The notes: generated from the sequence alone by a model not told the origin. Shown: positions 1-9,846, numbered from the stretch's first letter. The stretch is DNA of 64,000 bases from Pseudomonas putida S13.1.2 (GCF_000498395.2 NZ_CP010979.1:2666001-2730000); one strand, 5' to 3'. Program-made: numbers and translations.

Positions 1-3000
1 GGTTACTGATGGTACGCGGCTGCGAGTCGAACACCGGGCCACTGGTCTGCTGGTACGAGGAGCCCGGAATGGCTGGCGAGCCAGGGCCAAAGAAGCCCGC
101 CGGGGCACCTTCTGCCGGGTTGAACACCGGGTCGGTCACGCGCGGGAAGACGTTGTCGGCGGCACCGTACTGGGTATTGTTGATGCCGTTGAGGTTCATC
201 AGGTTGTTGTTCGAACCGTCCACCGCCCGCAGGCCCAAGGGTGCACGGATGTTGGGGATCAGCGACAAGATGTCCTGGCCGGCAGCATCGGCCTCGGCGA
301 TCTTGATCTGGGCCAGGATGAAGTTGAGGTCGGAGCGCACCATGTGCAGCCCTTCCCCCCCAGCAGTGGCATCCACGACCGGAGTGGCCGGCGTTGGCAC
401 CACCGGTGCGCCCGGCTCCACCACCGCCGTGGGAGCGGAATACAACACCTCGGTTGTGCCATGGGCGTCCTGGTAGATCGCCTTGACCCGCAGGCTCAGC
501 CCAGCCAGGTCTGGCGACACCCTGAACGCGGTGCCATCGGCGCTCTGGAACGCCAGGTCACCGGCCGGTAGCAGGATGATGTCCTCGAACACACCACTGC
601 CCGGGTCGGCCTCGAATTGCCAGTAGTACGACACTGAGCGGTCGGCGAGCGTCCCTGCCGGGTTGCCCGCGCTGATGTTGTCGGCGTCGAGCACGCCCGC
701 CACGCTCACCGTCAACATATCGCCCACAGTAATCGCACCACCGTTGCCATCGGTGACGGTCGGCCTGCCCGTGGGCTGTGCGTTTACGCCTGTCACCAAC
801 ACGCGCTGGCTATCGGAAAACTGCAGGCGCTCGATATGCAGCAGGGTATCGACACCGTCGCGGCCAGCCACGGTATCGGTCACTGTCCACACGTCATCTG
901 CGACATCGGCCGTGCCCTTGGTGTTCTGGGTCACCACATACTCGCTCTGCACCCCCGCATACACCGCCGTGTCGAAGGCCGCCCCGCCAGTGGAGGTGCC
1001 GGGCAGAATCTCCCGCACGGCTTTCAGCTGGCCTGGGTTATAGGTGCGGTCGAGCATGAACGGGATCATGTCGACCATGCTGTCGAAGCTGGCGATCTCG
1101 GGCCCGGTGTGGTTGACGTCGCCCGGGGCGTACACGGCAATGCGCACGTTCAGCCATTTGTCGCCGTCGATCAGGTCATCGCCGCCACGGCCCTCGATCA
1201 GGTCGCTGCCATTGCCCCCGAGCATGATGTTGCCGGTGGCAAAGCCCGTGGTCGGCAACCCGGCATCCGCCAGGAACTGCTGCAGCCCACGGATCAGCGC
1301 CACGTTGGTCAGCGCACTGCCGGTGGCACCGCCATGGTTGAGGATGGTCACGGCATCGACGTCATCGCCCTTGAGCACATCGGCGTAGTTCGAACCGGAC
1401 ACCCCTTCGACCTCGGCAAAGCGGTCGAGGATGCTGGCCGGCGAGGCGCCGACCGGGTTGAATACCCCGGCGTTCTGGTTTGGCGCATTGCCGTGGGGCT
1501 GGGCCAGCGCTGCCAGGCTCAGGTCAACGGTGACGCCGACCTTGTCGTTCTTGTTGGTGATCCAGTCGAAGCCGGACATGCCGTCCATCTTGTCCTGGGC
1601 ATCGCTGCCGACAAAGATGTCGTCGCCGCCCTCGCCGATCATTTCGTCAAAGCCTCCGCCACCGACGAAGATGTCGTTGCCGACCACTTCGTCACCCAGC
1701 AGCGGCGCAAAGTTGTCACCAGGCGCACCGTCCTGGGTACCCTTCTCGATCCAGTCATCGCCCTCGTTGCCGGTGGGTGGCAGGTTGGTCTTGGCGCCGA
1801 GGATAAAGTCATCGCCCTGGCCACCAAAGGTGGTGGAAATGTCCTCGGTGGTGATGATGAAGTCCTGGCCGTCGCCCCCCAGGATCAGGTTGCCGGCCGC
1901 CAGCATGCTGCCGGCAATGATCACGTCGTTACCGGCGTTACCCTCCAGGCGGTTGTCGCCGAACGCGTCAGTGATGATGTCGTCGCCTGCGCCACCCAGC
2001 ACCGCGTCGTTGCCGGCGCCACCTTCGAGCACGTCGTCGCCGGCATCGCCGTAAACGGTATCGTCGCCTTCGCCCGAGAGGATGATGTCGTTGCCGGCCG
2101 TGCCGCCCAGCACCACATGGTCTTCACCGGTGTAGTGCAGGTAGTTGGCGTCGGGGCCCACGGTGTCGGGGTTGTCGCGAATCACCAGCGGCAGGATTTC
2201 AACCCCGTTTATCTCGATGCCCCCGGTCGGGTCAGCCTTGCCGTCGGCACCCAGCCCGGTGAACTGGTTGGCCTGGTTCACTTCCAGGGTGAAGGTAGGC
2301 GTGAGGAACACGGTGTTGGACAGGTGGGTGACGTCGGAGTTGAGCATGATCAGCTTGGCAAAGGAGTTGTTCTCCAGTTCCGTACCGAAGTTCATGCCTG
2401 CCGTACGCGACAAGTAGTAGAAGCGGTCACCGTTCTGCAGCGCCTCCAGCTGGGTTTCGAAGACGAAGTTGAAGCTGGACCCGAGCATGCCGCCGAATGG
2501 CATTTTCTTCTCGGCCAGGCCGCCGACCCAGAAGTCGATGGCATCAACGCCGGAGGTAGTAATGTCGGTGACGATATCGTCGGCCGTGTTCAGCTGTCCG
2601 TCCGCGCCGGCCAGCGTCACGTTGGCATAGGCGCCGGTACTGTTGAGGAAGTCCAGGCGGTCGAGCGGCGCGCCGTCACCGCCGAGCACAAGCGCCACTG
2701 CGGCGGCGCGCTTGGCGGCTTCGGTGGTGGCCCCGGTGATGCTGCTGTGGCTGCCATAGGCAGCAATGAAGTTGATCAGCGAGGCCGGGTGCTTGAGGTG
2801 GTCGGCGAAGTCGGCCCAGCTGATGTAGGGCTTGAGCTGGCTGTCGCCCGTTGCGGCATAGAACTCACGGCGTGCCTCGTTCAGGCTGGGAATACCGGTA
2901 TCACGACCGCGGGCTATGTTCAGCGCAGGCAGGTCCAGCGGCAGGCCGAGCAGGTTGTTGCGCAGGGCTTCGGTGACGAACTCGTCGATTTCGTTGCCCA

Positions 3001-4825
3001 GCTGGCGGGTAACGCCGCGGATGATCGCACCGGCCGCTTCGTCGGCGGTGGCACCGCTGCCCGCGAACGCCAGCGGGTTGAGGAATGCTGCAATCAGGCC
3101 CAGTTGCTGGTCAGGGTTGTCGGGGTCGGCAGACACCGGGTTGAACGCCGGGTCGAAGCGGTCGACGGTTTCGGTCAGCATCGAGTGGCCGAAGCGGTAC
3201 ACCACATGGGCGAACTCGGCGAGGATGGCCGGGTTGATCGACGTGTCGTAGCCGTTAGGGGCGAGGAACTCGTCGATCTGCGGCTGGATGGTGCGGGCGA
3301 ACTCTTCGAACACCAGGTGCTGGTACTGCATTTCGGTGCCGAACTTGGCTGCCTGGAACAGCCGCTCGCCGTCCCACACCAGCGCGGCGATGCCGGCAGG
3401 TGTGGTGGGAATGGCGGCAACGTCGTCGATCAGCCATTCGTTGAGGAACGCCAGGTCGCCTGCGGCCAGCAGGGTGTCCTTGGTCTGCTGCACCAGGCGG
3501 TTGTGCTCGGAGTGGAACACGTGGTGCACAGCGGTCAGGCCGATATTCTCGTTCACCCGACCGTCGCCAGCGATGTAGTGGGCGTCGAGCAGTTCGTTGT
3601 CGTAGGTCAGGTTGTTGCCGCCCGGGCCCACAGGCTGCGCGTTGCCAATGGCGGTGTCGGCGTCGGCCTGTAGCACGCCGCCCACTACCACGGGGGCGGC
3701 GTTGTGGGCGATGTCGTCAAGGAAGCCATGCCCGGTGCTTACGGCATTGGCCAGGCTGATGGGCGCGGCGCGGTTGCCTTCGACCAGTTGGGTGGCGTCA
3801 TCGGCAATGCCGTCGGCGCCGTTGTTCACGCGCATTACCACCTGCGGCATGCCATTGGGCCCGCGCAGGAAGTTGCCGTAGGCATCGGTGGCCAGCAACG
3901 GCACGCTGTGCACATCGGCGTCGGTCAGGTTGATACCCAGCAGGTCACGGGCCTGGGCCTTGACCACCGCCCAGGTGGCCATGCCGCCGTTTCCGCTATT
4001 GCCATCGTCGGCGGTGCCGAATTTGCCGTCCGCGCCAAGATCGCGGTTGGTGATCAGCCGGCCTGTGGCCACCGGGTCACCGGCACCGTCGAGCGTGTAC
4101 TCGCGCAGAAATACCTGGTGCGAGGGGTGCGAGCTGTAGGTCTGGCTCTGGTCAACAAACGGCGAGGTGGTATTGGGCTGGCTATCGTCGGCCGTGCCCA
4201 CCACACCATCGGCGCCAGCGGTGCGTACGGCGCGTGACAGCACCATGAAGTTGGTCGGGCTGTTGGCCACGTACAGAGGGTCGTCCGGGCGCAGCGGTAT
4301 GAACACGATGTCGGTGCTGCTCTTGCTGACCAGGTCCAGGCCGTGGTCGAAAAACTGCCCGAAGAACGTCATCCAGGCGTTGAAGCCGGCAGTCAGGCCA
4401 GCGTCCGGCGAGACGTTGGGGATGAAAAACACCGGCTTGTCGTCGGCGGTGCCGAACACCCCATCGATTCCAGGGCTTATCACCGGGGCCGCGCCGCCAT
4501 TGGCTTGCACCGCAGCCGGGTTGTTGGCTGTCTGGTCGACGATCAGGTTGCTGATGGTGCGCGGTTGCGAATCGACGACGTTGCCGGTGCCCACGTAGTT
4601 GGCACGGTAGGAGGCATCAAGCAGGCGCAGGAATGAATTGTCGGCAGCGCCGAACTCGCTCTGCCCGGCCACCAGGTTGTTGTAGCTGCCATCGACGGTG
4701 CGCAGCCCGAACGGCACCTGGCTGTTGGGCAGCAGGTCGCTCAGGCTGGCGCCGTCAGCATGGGCTTCGGCGATGAAGATTTGTTTGAGAATGAATTCCA
4801 GGTCCGACTTGCTGAAATTGGCCAT
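1..4825 (-). CDS. Giant secreted RTX animal-type haem peroxidase (C-terminus beyond the window)
   Basis: About 1,608 codons are visible; the C-terminus, where a type I secretion signal is expected, lies left of the window. The ATG at 4825 follows GAGGG nine bases upstream. Residues about 1-860 resemble the animal haem peroxidase fold: His161 in GQFFDHGLDL is the likely distal His and His547 in YRFGHS the likely proximal haem ligand. Inserts of the form G-[IA]-D-G-x-x-x-T-A-D-D recur inside this domain. Gly/Asp nonapeptide RTX repeats fill about 905-970, with weaker copies to about 1220. From Met1495 the N-terminal module starts again (SDLNFILAQIKIAEAD, later DSQPRTIS), so a second peroxidase unit should follow. 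It is divergent from a full type I exporter that very probably secretes it. From memory it resembles P. putida PP_2561. A peroxidase role is inferred from the two histidines; the substrate is unknown. Confidence 0.9.
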   Translation of the reverse strand, partial: MANFSKSDLEFILKQIFIAEAHADGASLSDLLPNSQVPFGLRTVDGSYNNLVAGQSEFGAADNSFLRLLDASYRANYVGTGNVVDSQPRTISNLIVDQTANNPAAVQANGGAAPVISPGIDGVFGTADDKPVFFIPNVSPDAGLTAGFNAWMTFFGQFFDHGLDLVSKSSTDIVFIPLRPDDPLYVANSPTNFMVLSRAVRTAGADGVVGTADDSQPNTTSPFVDQSQTYSSHPSHQVFLREYTLDGAGDPVATGRLITNRDLGADGKFGTADDGNSGNGGMATWAVVKAQARDLLGINLTDADVHSVPLLATDAYGNFLRGPNGMPQVVMRVNNGADGIADDATQLVEGNRAAPISLANAVSTGHGFLDDIAHNAAPVVVGGVLQADADTAIGNAQPVGPGGNNLTYDNELLDAHYIAGDGRVNENIGLTAVHHVFHSEHNRLVQQTKDTLLAAGDLAFLNEWLIDDVAAIPTTPAGIAALVWDGERLFQAAKFGTEMQYQHLVFEEFARTIQPQIDEFLAPNGYDTSINPAILAEFAHVVYRFGHSMLTETVDRFDPAFNPVSADPDNPDQQLGLIAAFLNPLAFAGSGATADEAAGAIIRGVTRQLGNEIDEFVTEALRNNLLGLPLDLPALNIARGRDTGIPSLNEARREFYAATGDSQLKPYISWADFADHLKHPASLINFIAAYGSHSSITGATTEAAKRAAAVALVLGGDGAPLDRLDFLNSTGAYANVTLAGADGQLNTADDIVTDITTSGVDAIDFWVGGLAEKKMPFGGMLGSSFNFVFETQLEALQNGDRFYYLSRTAGMNFGTELENNSFAKLIMLNSDVTHLSNTVFLTPTFTLEVNQANQFTGLGADGKADPTGGIEINGVEILPLVIRDNPDTVGPDANYLHYTGEDHVVLGGTAGNDIILSGEGDDTVYGDAGDDVLEGGAGNDAVLGGAGDDIITDAFGDNRLEGNAGNDVIIAGSMLAAGNLILGGDGQDFIITTEDISTTFGGQGDDFILGAKTNLPPTGNEGDDWIEKGTQDGAPGDNFAPLLGDEVVGNDIFVGGGGFDEMIGEGGDDIFVGSDAQDKMDGMSGFDWITNKNDKVGVTVDLSLAALAQPHGNAPNQNAGVFNPVGASPASILDRFAEVEGVSGSNYADVLKGDDVDAVTILNHGGATGSALTNVALIRGLQQFLADAGLPTTGFATGNIMLGGNGSDLIEGRGGDDLIDGDKWLNVRIAVYAPGDVNHTGPEIASFDSMVDMIPFMLDRTYNPGQLKAVREILPGTSTGGAAFDTAVYAGVQSEYVVTQNTKGTADVADDVWTVTDTVAGRDGVDTLLHIERLQFSDSQRVLVTGVNAQPTGRPTVTDGNGGAITVGDMLTVSVAGVLDADNISAGNPAGTLADRSVSYYWQFEADPGSGVFEDIILLPAGDLAFQSADGTAFRVSPDLAGLSLRVKAIYQDAHGTTEVLYSAPTAVVEPGAPVVPTPATPVVDATAGGEGLHMVRSDLNFILAQIKIAEADAAGQDILSLIPNIRAPLGLRAVDGSNNNLMNLNGINNTQYGAADNVFPRVTDPVFNPAEGAPAGFFGPGSPAIPGSSYQQTSGPVFDSQPRTISN

Positions 4826-5371
4826 TGCAATTGCCCTCGATCTTTCGGGAGAAATCACAGGGCAACAGGGTCCTTCCCGCGCCCAGTCAGTGTTGACGTG
4901 CGCAGTATCTGGTTGGTGGTTATGGGCTCAGTGGCGCAGTTTTTTGTGCGGGCGCCACAGCCTCATTGCTTGCAAGCCGGCCCCCACCGGTGGGGTAGGA
5001 AGCCCTGTTAATCGTGCGCAACAGGTGTAACGCACCTGTATCGACCCCAGCTCGCACAGGGCCCGAATACCTCAGACTAAAGTCGTAGAAAAAACTCTTG
5101 TCAATATCCCGTCAAAAAATCACTCGCCGATGATAATGCGATGCAACTAGCTGTTTTATCGGCACTTATAAAAAGTTCAAAGATTTCATAGAGCAAAATG
5201 ATATTACTAGATGTTTCGTTGCAACCTACGCTCCAGCATGTGGGAGCAACGCAGCGTTTTTGGACTATTCGCCATTAGAGCGACCTGCCTGCGAGCCAAC
5301 CAAGAAGCCACAACTACCGTTGTACGGGGCGCCGCAAGGGCTTCCCGCCTTGTAACAAAGGGAGGCCTCCG
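4826..5371. promoter_or_regulatory. Divergent intergenic region between the RTX peroxidase and its exporter
   Basis: I see no gene in these 546 bases. Two small palindromes stand out: CCCCACCGGTGGGG at 4982-4995, and CAGGTG-N5-CACCTG at 5022-5038. Bases 5085-5215 are conspicuously AT-rich compared with the neighbours and are the likeliest place for the divergent promoters. No clear sigma-70 box pair or Fur site could be assigned by eye. Confidence 0.5.
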
Positions 5372-7108
5372 ATGCCCAAGCCACCACGCACCCGCTCCGA
5401 GCTGGCCGACGTGTTGTTTCGCCTGCGCCGCAGCTTCTACGCCTTGGCCGCCTTCAGCGGCGTGATAAACGTCATGATGTTGACGCCAGCGGTTTATATG
5501 CTGCAGGTGTATGACCGCGCGTTGGTCAGCCGTAACATCACCACCCTGGGCATGCTCACCCTGCTGGTGGTCGGGTTGTTCCTGCTGATGTCAGCGCTGG
5601 AGATGACCCGTACCCGCGTGCTGATCCGGGTAGGCAACTGCCTGGACATGGCGCTCAACCGACGCATCTTCAGCGCCGCCTTCGAACGCAACCTGAGCCG
5701 CGCCGGCGGCAACCCGGCCCAGGCCCTGCAAGACCTGGCACAGGTGCGGCAGTTTCTGACCGGCAACGGCCTGTTCGCCTTCTTCGATGCCCCCTGGACA
5801 CCGATCTACCTGCTGGTCTGCTACCTGATCCACCCATGGCTCGGGCTGGTCACGATGATCGGCTCGTTGGTCCTTGTGGGCCTGGCCTACCTCACTGAAA
5901 AGGCCACGCAAAAGCCACTGGCCGAAGCCAACCAGGCGTCACTGTCGTCGGCCAGCTACGCCAACAACAACCTGCGCAACGCTGAAGTGATCGAGGCCAT
6001 GGGCATGCTGCCGTCAATCGGCAAGCGCTGGTACCAAGGTCACTTGCGCATCCTGCAGATGCAGACCCTGGCCTCCGACCGCGCGGCGCTGATCAGCAGC
6101 ACCGGGCGCTTCGTGCGTATCACCTTGCAGTCGGTAATTCTGGGTACCGGCGCACTGTTGGCGATCGAAGGCAAGATCACCCCCGGCATGATGATCGCGT
6201 GCTCGATCCTGACCGGCCGCGCCCTGGGCCCGGTGGAACAGGTGATCGCCTCATGGAAGCAGCTGCTGGGCTGCCGTTTGGCCTGGGGCCGGCTCAACGA
6301 CCTGCTGCAGGACTACCCGCAACGGCCACCGAGCATGTCGCTGCAACGGCCGATGGGCATGCTGGCCGTGGAAAACGTGATTGCCGGCGCCCCCGGCACC
6401 ACCACCAGCATCGTCCGCGGGGTCAGCTTCAGCCTGGTCCCGGGTGAAAGCCTGGGCATCATCGGCCCTTCGGCTTCAGGCAAGTCCACCCTCGCCCGCC
6501 TGCTGGTGGGTGTGTGGCCGGCCCAGGCTGGCAAGGTGCGCCTGGACGGGGCCGATATTTTCACCTGGAACAAGGCCGAACTGGGCCCCTGGCTGGGCTA
6601 CCTGCCGCAGGACGTGGAACTGTTCGAGGGCAGCATCGCCGAAAACATCGCGCGCTTTGCCGAAGTGGACAGTGATGCGGTTATCCGCGCTGCCCGCAGC
6701 AGCGGCGTGCACGACATGATCCTGCGCTTCCCGCAGGGCTATGACACCCGCCTGGCGGCCGACGGCACCCCGCTGTCCGGCGGCCAGAAGCAACGCATCG
6801 CCCTGGCCCGCGCGCTGTACGGCGAACCCAACCTGGTGGTACTGGACGAGCCTAACGCCAACCTCGATGACGTGGGCGAGAAGGCCCTGGTCGATGCGCT
6901 GGCCGAGTTGAAGGCGCGCGGTGCCACGGTGATCCTGGTTTCGCACAGGCCCAATGTACTGTGCGCCGTAGACAAGATACTGATGCTGCGTGACGGCGCG
7001 GTGCACATGCTCGGCAGCCGTGACGAAGTGTTCGCGGCGCTGCGCAAGGCCAGTGTGATTCCAGCGGCCAATACGGCCCCGCTGGCTTCGGTAAAAGTAC
7101 GGGAGTAA
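5372..7108 (+). CDS. Type I secretion ABC transporter/permease (PrtD/AprD-like)
   Basis: 578 residues, the usual size for the ATPase-permease of protease/lipase-type type I exporters. The N-terminal half has several hydrophobic segments (residues about 20-60, 130-170, 250-285). The ATPase half carries Walker A GPSASGKST at 365-373, the ABC signature LSGGQ at 468-472 and Walker B LVVLDE at 488-493. It lacks the C39 peptidase-like domain seen in HlyB. It energises export of an RTX substrate across the inner membrane; the divergent RTX peroxidase is the obvious client. The first of three closely packed genes: the membrane fusion protein follows after 6 bases. The ATG follows an AGGGAGG tract. 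Confidence 0.93.
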   Translation: MPKPPRTRSELADVLFRLRRSFYALAAFSGVINVMMLTPAVYMLQVYDRALVSRNITTLGMLTLLVVGLFLLMSALEMTRTRVLIRVGNCLDMALNRRIFSAAFERNLSRAGGNPAQALQDLAQVRQFLTGNGLFAFFDAPWTPIYLLVCYLIHPWLGLVTMIGSLVLVGLAYLTEKATQKPLAEANQASLSSASYANNNLRNAEVIEAMGMLPSIGKRWYQGHLRILQMQTLASDRAALISSTGRFVRITLQSVILGTGALLAIEGKITPGMMIACSILTGRALGPVEQVIASWKQLLGCRLAWGRLNDLLQDYPQRPPSMSLQRPMGMLAVENVIAGAPGTTTSIVRGVSFSLVPGESLGIIGPSASGKSTLARLLVGVWPAQAGKVRLDGADIFTWNKAELGPWLGYLPQDVELFEGSIAENIARFAEVDSDAVIRAARSSGVHDMILRFPQGYDTRLAADGTPLSGGQKQRIALARALYGEPNLVVLDEPNANLDDVGEKALVDALAELKARGATVILVSHRPNVLCAVDKILMLRDGAVHMLGSRDEVFAALRKASVIPAANTAPLASVKVRE

Positions 7109-7114
7109 CCGATC

Positions 7115-8455
7115 ATGCAGATGACTCAACACTCCGAACTGATTCCCGCCGAAGCCCACAACCTGATCGACCTGGACACAGGCCGGTCGGCACGCTGGGG
7201 CGTGTGGATGGTGATCGCCGGTTTTGGCGGTTTCCTGCTGTGGTCTTGCATGGCGCCACTGGACGCTGGCGTGGTTGCCACCGGCACGGTCAAGGTCACC
7301 AGCAACCGCAAGGCGGTGCAGCACCTGAGCGGCGGCACGGTCGAGGCGATCCTGGTGCGCGAAGGCGATGTGGTTAAAAAAGGCCAGGAGGTGGTGCGCC
7401 TCGACGCATTGCGCGCCGTGGCCGAGCAAGGCGCGCTCAGTGCCCAGTACATCGTCAGCAAGACCGTGGAAAACCGCCTGGAAGCCGAACGCGATGGCCG
7501 CGATACGGTCACCTTCGACCCTTCCCTGCTCAAGCACTACCACAATGACCCAAGGCTGCTGGCAGCCATGGACCTGCAACAGCGCCTGCTCGACACCCGC
7601 CGCGCCGGCCTTGCCGGTGAACTGGACATTCTCGAAGAAAACCTCGCTGCCTCGGCAGTGCAGCTCAAGGGCCTGCAGCAGGTGTACGGCGCGCGCGCCT
7701 CGCAGATCGGTTTCCTCAACCAGGAGCTGCAAGGCACCCGGGTCCTGGCCGCCGAAGGCTATGTACCGCGTAACCGCCTGCTTGAGCTGGAGCGCAGCAA
7801 TGCCGACCTTTCCGCCGGCCAGGCCGAAAACCTCAACAACATTGCCCGGGCGCGCAGCCAGGCCACCGAAATCAAGCTGCGCATGCTGCAGCGTCAGCAC
7901 GACTACCTGAAGGAAGTGGAATCGCAACTGACCGACACCGCCAAGGAAAACACCACCCTGGCCGACCGTTTACGTGCGCTGGACTACGAAGTGACCCACA
8001 CATTGATCCGCTCGCCGATCGACGGCATGGTCCAGGGCCTGAGCATCGCCACCGTCGGCGGCATCATCCAGCCTGGCGCCAAGATCATGGAGGTGGTGCC
8101 GCTCGACCAACCGCTGCAGGTGGACGCGATGATCCCGGTGCAGGCCATCGACAAGATGGTGCCGGGGCTGGCCGTGGACATCGCCTTCCCGGCCTTCAAC
8201 CACGCGCAGACGCCGAACATCCCGGGGCGGGTGAAGACCATTTCCGCCGACCGCCTGCTCGACGAAGAAAGCAAACAGCCGTTCTACCTGGCCCAGGTGG
8301 AAGTGACACCGGCCGGCATGGGCCTGCTGGGCAGCAATCACATTCGCCCCGGCATGCCCGCCACCGTCACCATCAAGACCGGCGAGCGCAACCTGCTCAG
8401 CTACCTGCTAAAACCCATGCTCGAACGCGTCGACGCCGCGTTCAAGGAGCAATGA
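7115..8455 (+). CDS. Type I secretion membrane fusion protein (HlyD/PrtE family)
   Basis: 446 residues. A single membrane segment near residues 28-48 (VWMVIAGFGGFLLWSC) is followed by a lipoyl-like beta domain (GTVKVTSNRKAVQHLSGG), a long helical coiled-coil region (about 120-290) rich in Glu, Gln, Leu and Arg, and a returning beta-barrel domain (TLIRSPIDGMVQGL onward). This is the HlyD/AprE layout: anchored in the inner membrane, spanning the periplasm, and connecting the ABC protein to the outer-membrane channel. It starts 6 bases after the ABC gene, and its stop is one base before the start of the channel gene, indicating one transcript and probably translational coupling. A second ATG at 7121 is possible. 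Confidence 0.93.
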   Translation: MQMTQHSELIPAEAHNLIDLDTGRSARWGVWMVIAGFGGFLLWSCMAPLDAGVVATGTVKVTSNRKAVQHLSGGTVEAILVREGDVVKKGQEVVRLDALRAVAEQGALSAQYIVSKTVENRLEAERDGRDTVTFDPSLLKHYHNDPRLLAAMDLQQRLLDTRRAGLAGELDILEENLAASAVQLKGLQQVYGARASQIGFLNQELQGTRVLAAEGYVPRNRLLELERSNADLSAGQAENLNNIARARSQATEIKLRMLQRQHDYLKEVESQLTDTAKENTTLADRLRALDYEVTHTLIRSPIDGMVQGLSIATVGGIIQPGAKIMEVVPLDQPLQVDAMIPVQAIDKMVPGLAVDIAFPAFNHAQTPNIPGRVKTISADRLLDEESKQPFYLAQVEVTPAGMGLLGSNHIRPGMPATVTIKTGERNLLSYLLKPMLERVDAAFKEQ

Positions 8456-8456
8456 C

Positions 8457-9785
8457 ATGAAACGCTCGTGCCTGATGTTGTGCCTGCTGGGGGTGGCCGT
8501 ACAGGCCAGTGGCATGGACCTGAAGCAAGCCTGGGACCTGTTGCAGTACCAAGGCCCGATCTACCGCGCTGCGGTGCACGAAAAAGAAGCCGGCAGCGAA
8601 AACCGCGCCATTGGCGAGGCCGGCCTGCTGCCGCAGATCAACGCAGCGGCGTACTTCAACAGGGTCAATGGCAGCCAGCGCCAGAATGGCCAGGACAACG
8701 ACCTGAACTATGACTCCAAGGGCGCCAATGTGCGCCTGCGCCAACCGCTGTTCAACAAGCAGAAAATGGCCGAGTACCACCAGGGCCAGCAACGGGCCGA
8801 CTACAGCGTGGCGGTGTTCGACGCCAAGAGCCAGGACGCTGCGGTACGCCTGGCCGACGCCTACTTCGACGTGCTGCTGGCCAGCGAAACCATCACCTTG
8901 GCCAAGGCCAAGCTGAACGCCTTCGAAGAGCAGCAGGCTTCGGCAAAACGGCGCAAGGAGCTGGGCGCCGGTACCATCACCGATGTCGATGAGTCGGTGG
9001 CCCGGCGCGACCTGGCCGAGGCCGACCTGATCGAGGCCCAGGACAACCTGGTCAATGCCCGCCGCAAGCTGGAGGAATACATCGGTGAAACCCCGCAGGC
9101 GCTGACCACCTTGCAGCCGGGCTTCAGCACGCCACCGCTGATGCCGGGCAACCTGCAGGACTGGCTGGTCAAAGCCCAGGCTGACAGCCCGCTGATTCAC
9201 GCGCGCCGGCACAACTATGAGCTGGCCGAAGAGGAAGTGAAACGTGCCCGCGCCGGGCACTGGCCAACACTGGATTTCGTGGCGGGCTACAACGCCGGCA
9301 GCAGCCAGTCGATTTCCGAGCTTAACCAGCGCAACCACTACAGCTCGATCGGCCTGGAGCTGAACATTCCGCTGTACAGCGGCGGCAGCACCAGCGCCCT
9401 GACCCGCCAGGCCAGCGCCAACAGTTCCAAGGCCCTGGATGAGCTGGATGCTACCCGTCAGGAGGTGATTTCCGGCACCACCCGCGAGTACCGCGGCGTG
9501 CAGAGCGGCGCCTTGCGCATTCATGCGCTGGAAAAGGCCGTGGCCTCCAACGAGCGCTCGCTGACCTCGACCCGCAAGGGGTTCAAGGAAGGCGGCACCA
9601 GCACCAACTCGGATGTGCTCAATGCCGAGGAACTGCTGTACGACGCCCGCCATGATCTGTTCGAGGCGAAGCTTAACTACCTGATGTCGCGGCTGCGCCT
9701 GGCCTCGTCAGTGGGTAGCCTGGGGGATGATGATATCCAGCAGGTCAACGATTACCTGGGCCCGGAGCTGATGGTGAGCAACTGA
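8457..9785 (+). CDS. TolC-family outer-membrane channel of the type I exporter
   Basis: 442 residues with a Sec signal peptide (MKRSCLMLCLLGVAVQASG, cleavage about residue 19). The body is the repeated alpha-helical TolC/PrtF arrangement: two Gln/Ala/Leu-rich helical repeats (about 30-210 and 240-430), with PQINAAAYFNR and PTLDFVAGYN as the equivalent strands starting each half. It forms the trimeric outer-membrane duct that completes the exporter. Only one base separates its ATG from the preceding stop. After its stop come only 113 bases before the sigma-factor gene, with no clear hairpin terminator. Confidence 0.92.
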   Translation: MKRSCLMLCLLGVAVQASGMDLKQAWDLLQYQGPIYRAAVHEKEAGSENRAIGEAGLLPQINAAAYFNRVNGSQRQNGQDNDLNYDSKGANVRLRQPLFNKQKMAEYHQGQQRADYSVAVFDAKSQDAAVRLADAYFDVLLASETITLAKAKLNAFEEQQASAKRRKELGAGTITDVDESVARRDLAEADLIEAQDNLVNARRKLEEYIGETPQALTTLQPGFSTPPLMPGNLQDWLVKAQADSPLIHARRHNYELAEEEVKRARAGHWPTLDFVAGYNAGSSQSISELNQRNHYSSIGLELNIPLYSGGSTSALTRQASANSSKALDELDATRQEVISGTTREYRGVQSGALRIHALEKAVASNERSLTSTRKGFKEGGTSTNSDVLNAEELLYDARHDLFEAKLNYLMSRLRLASSVGSLGDDDIQQVNDYLGPELMVSN

Positions 9786-9846
9786 ACGCGCAAGGCTCGG
9801 CAACCGATGAGGAGCGGCGCTTGGCTTGCGGGGATGCCTGATCGCT

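Noticed and set aside
1560..2110. Periodic nucleotide repeats near 2 kb considered as a DNA repeat array
   Set aside because: The period follows Gly/Asp nonapeptides in frame with the RTX protein, so it is protein-level repetition.
836..3673. 945-codon open frame on the plus strand
   Set aside because: It runs antisense to the RTX peroxidase gene. Its product is low in complexity (Val/Gly/Ala/Asp/His) and has no domain, as expected from the third-position GC bias of the real gene.
6476..7927. 483-codon minus-strand frame opposite the ABC and membrane fusion genes
   Set aside because: It crosses two well-supported genes on the other strand and has no recognisable motif or start signal.
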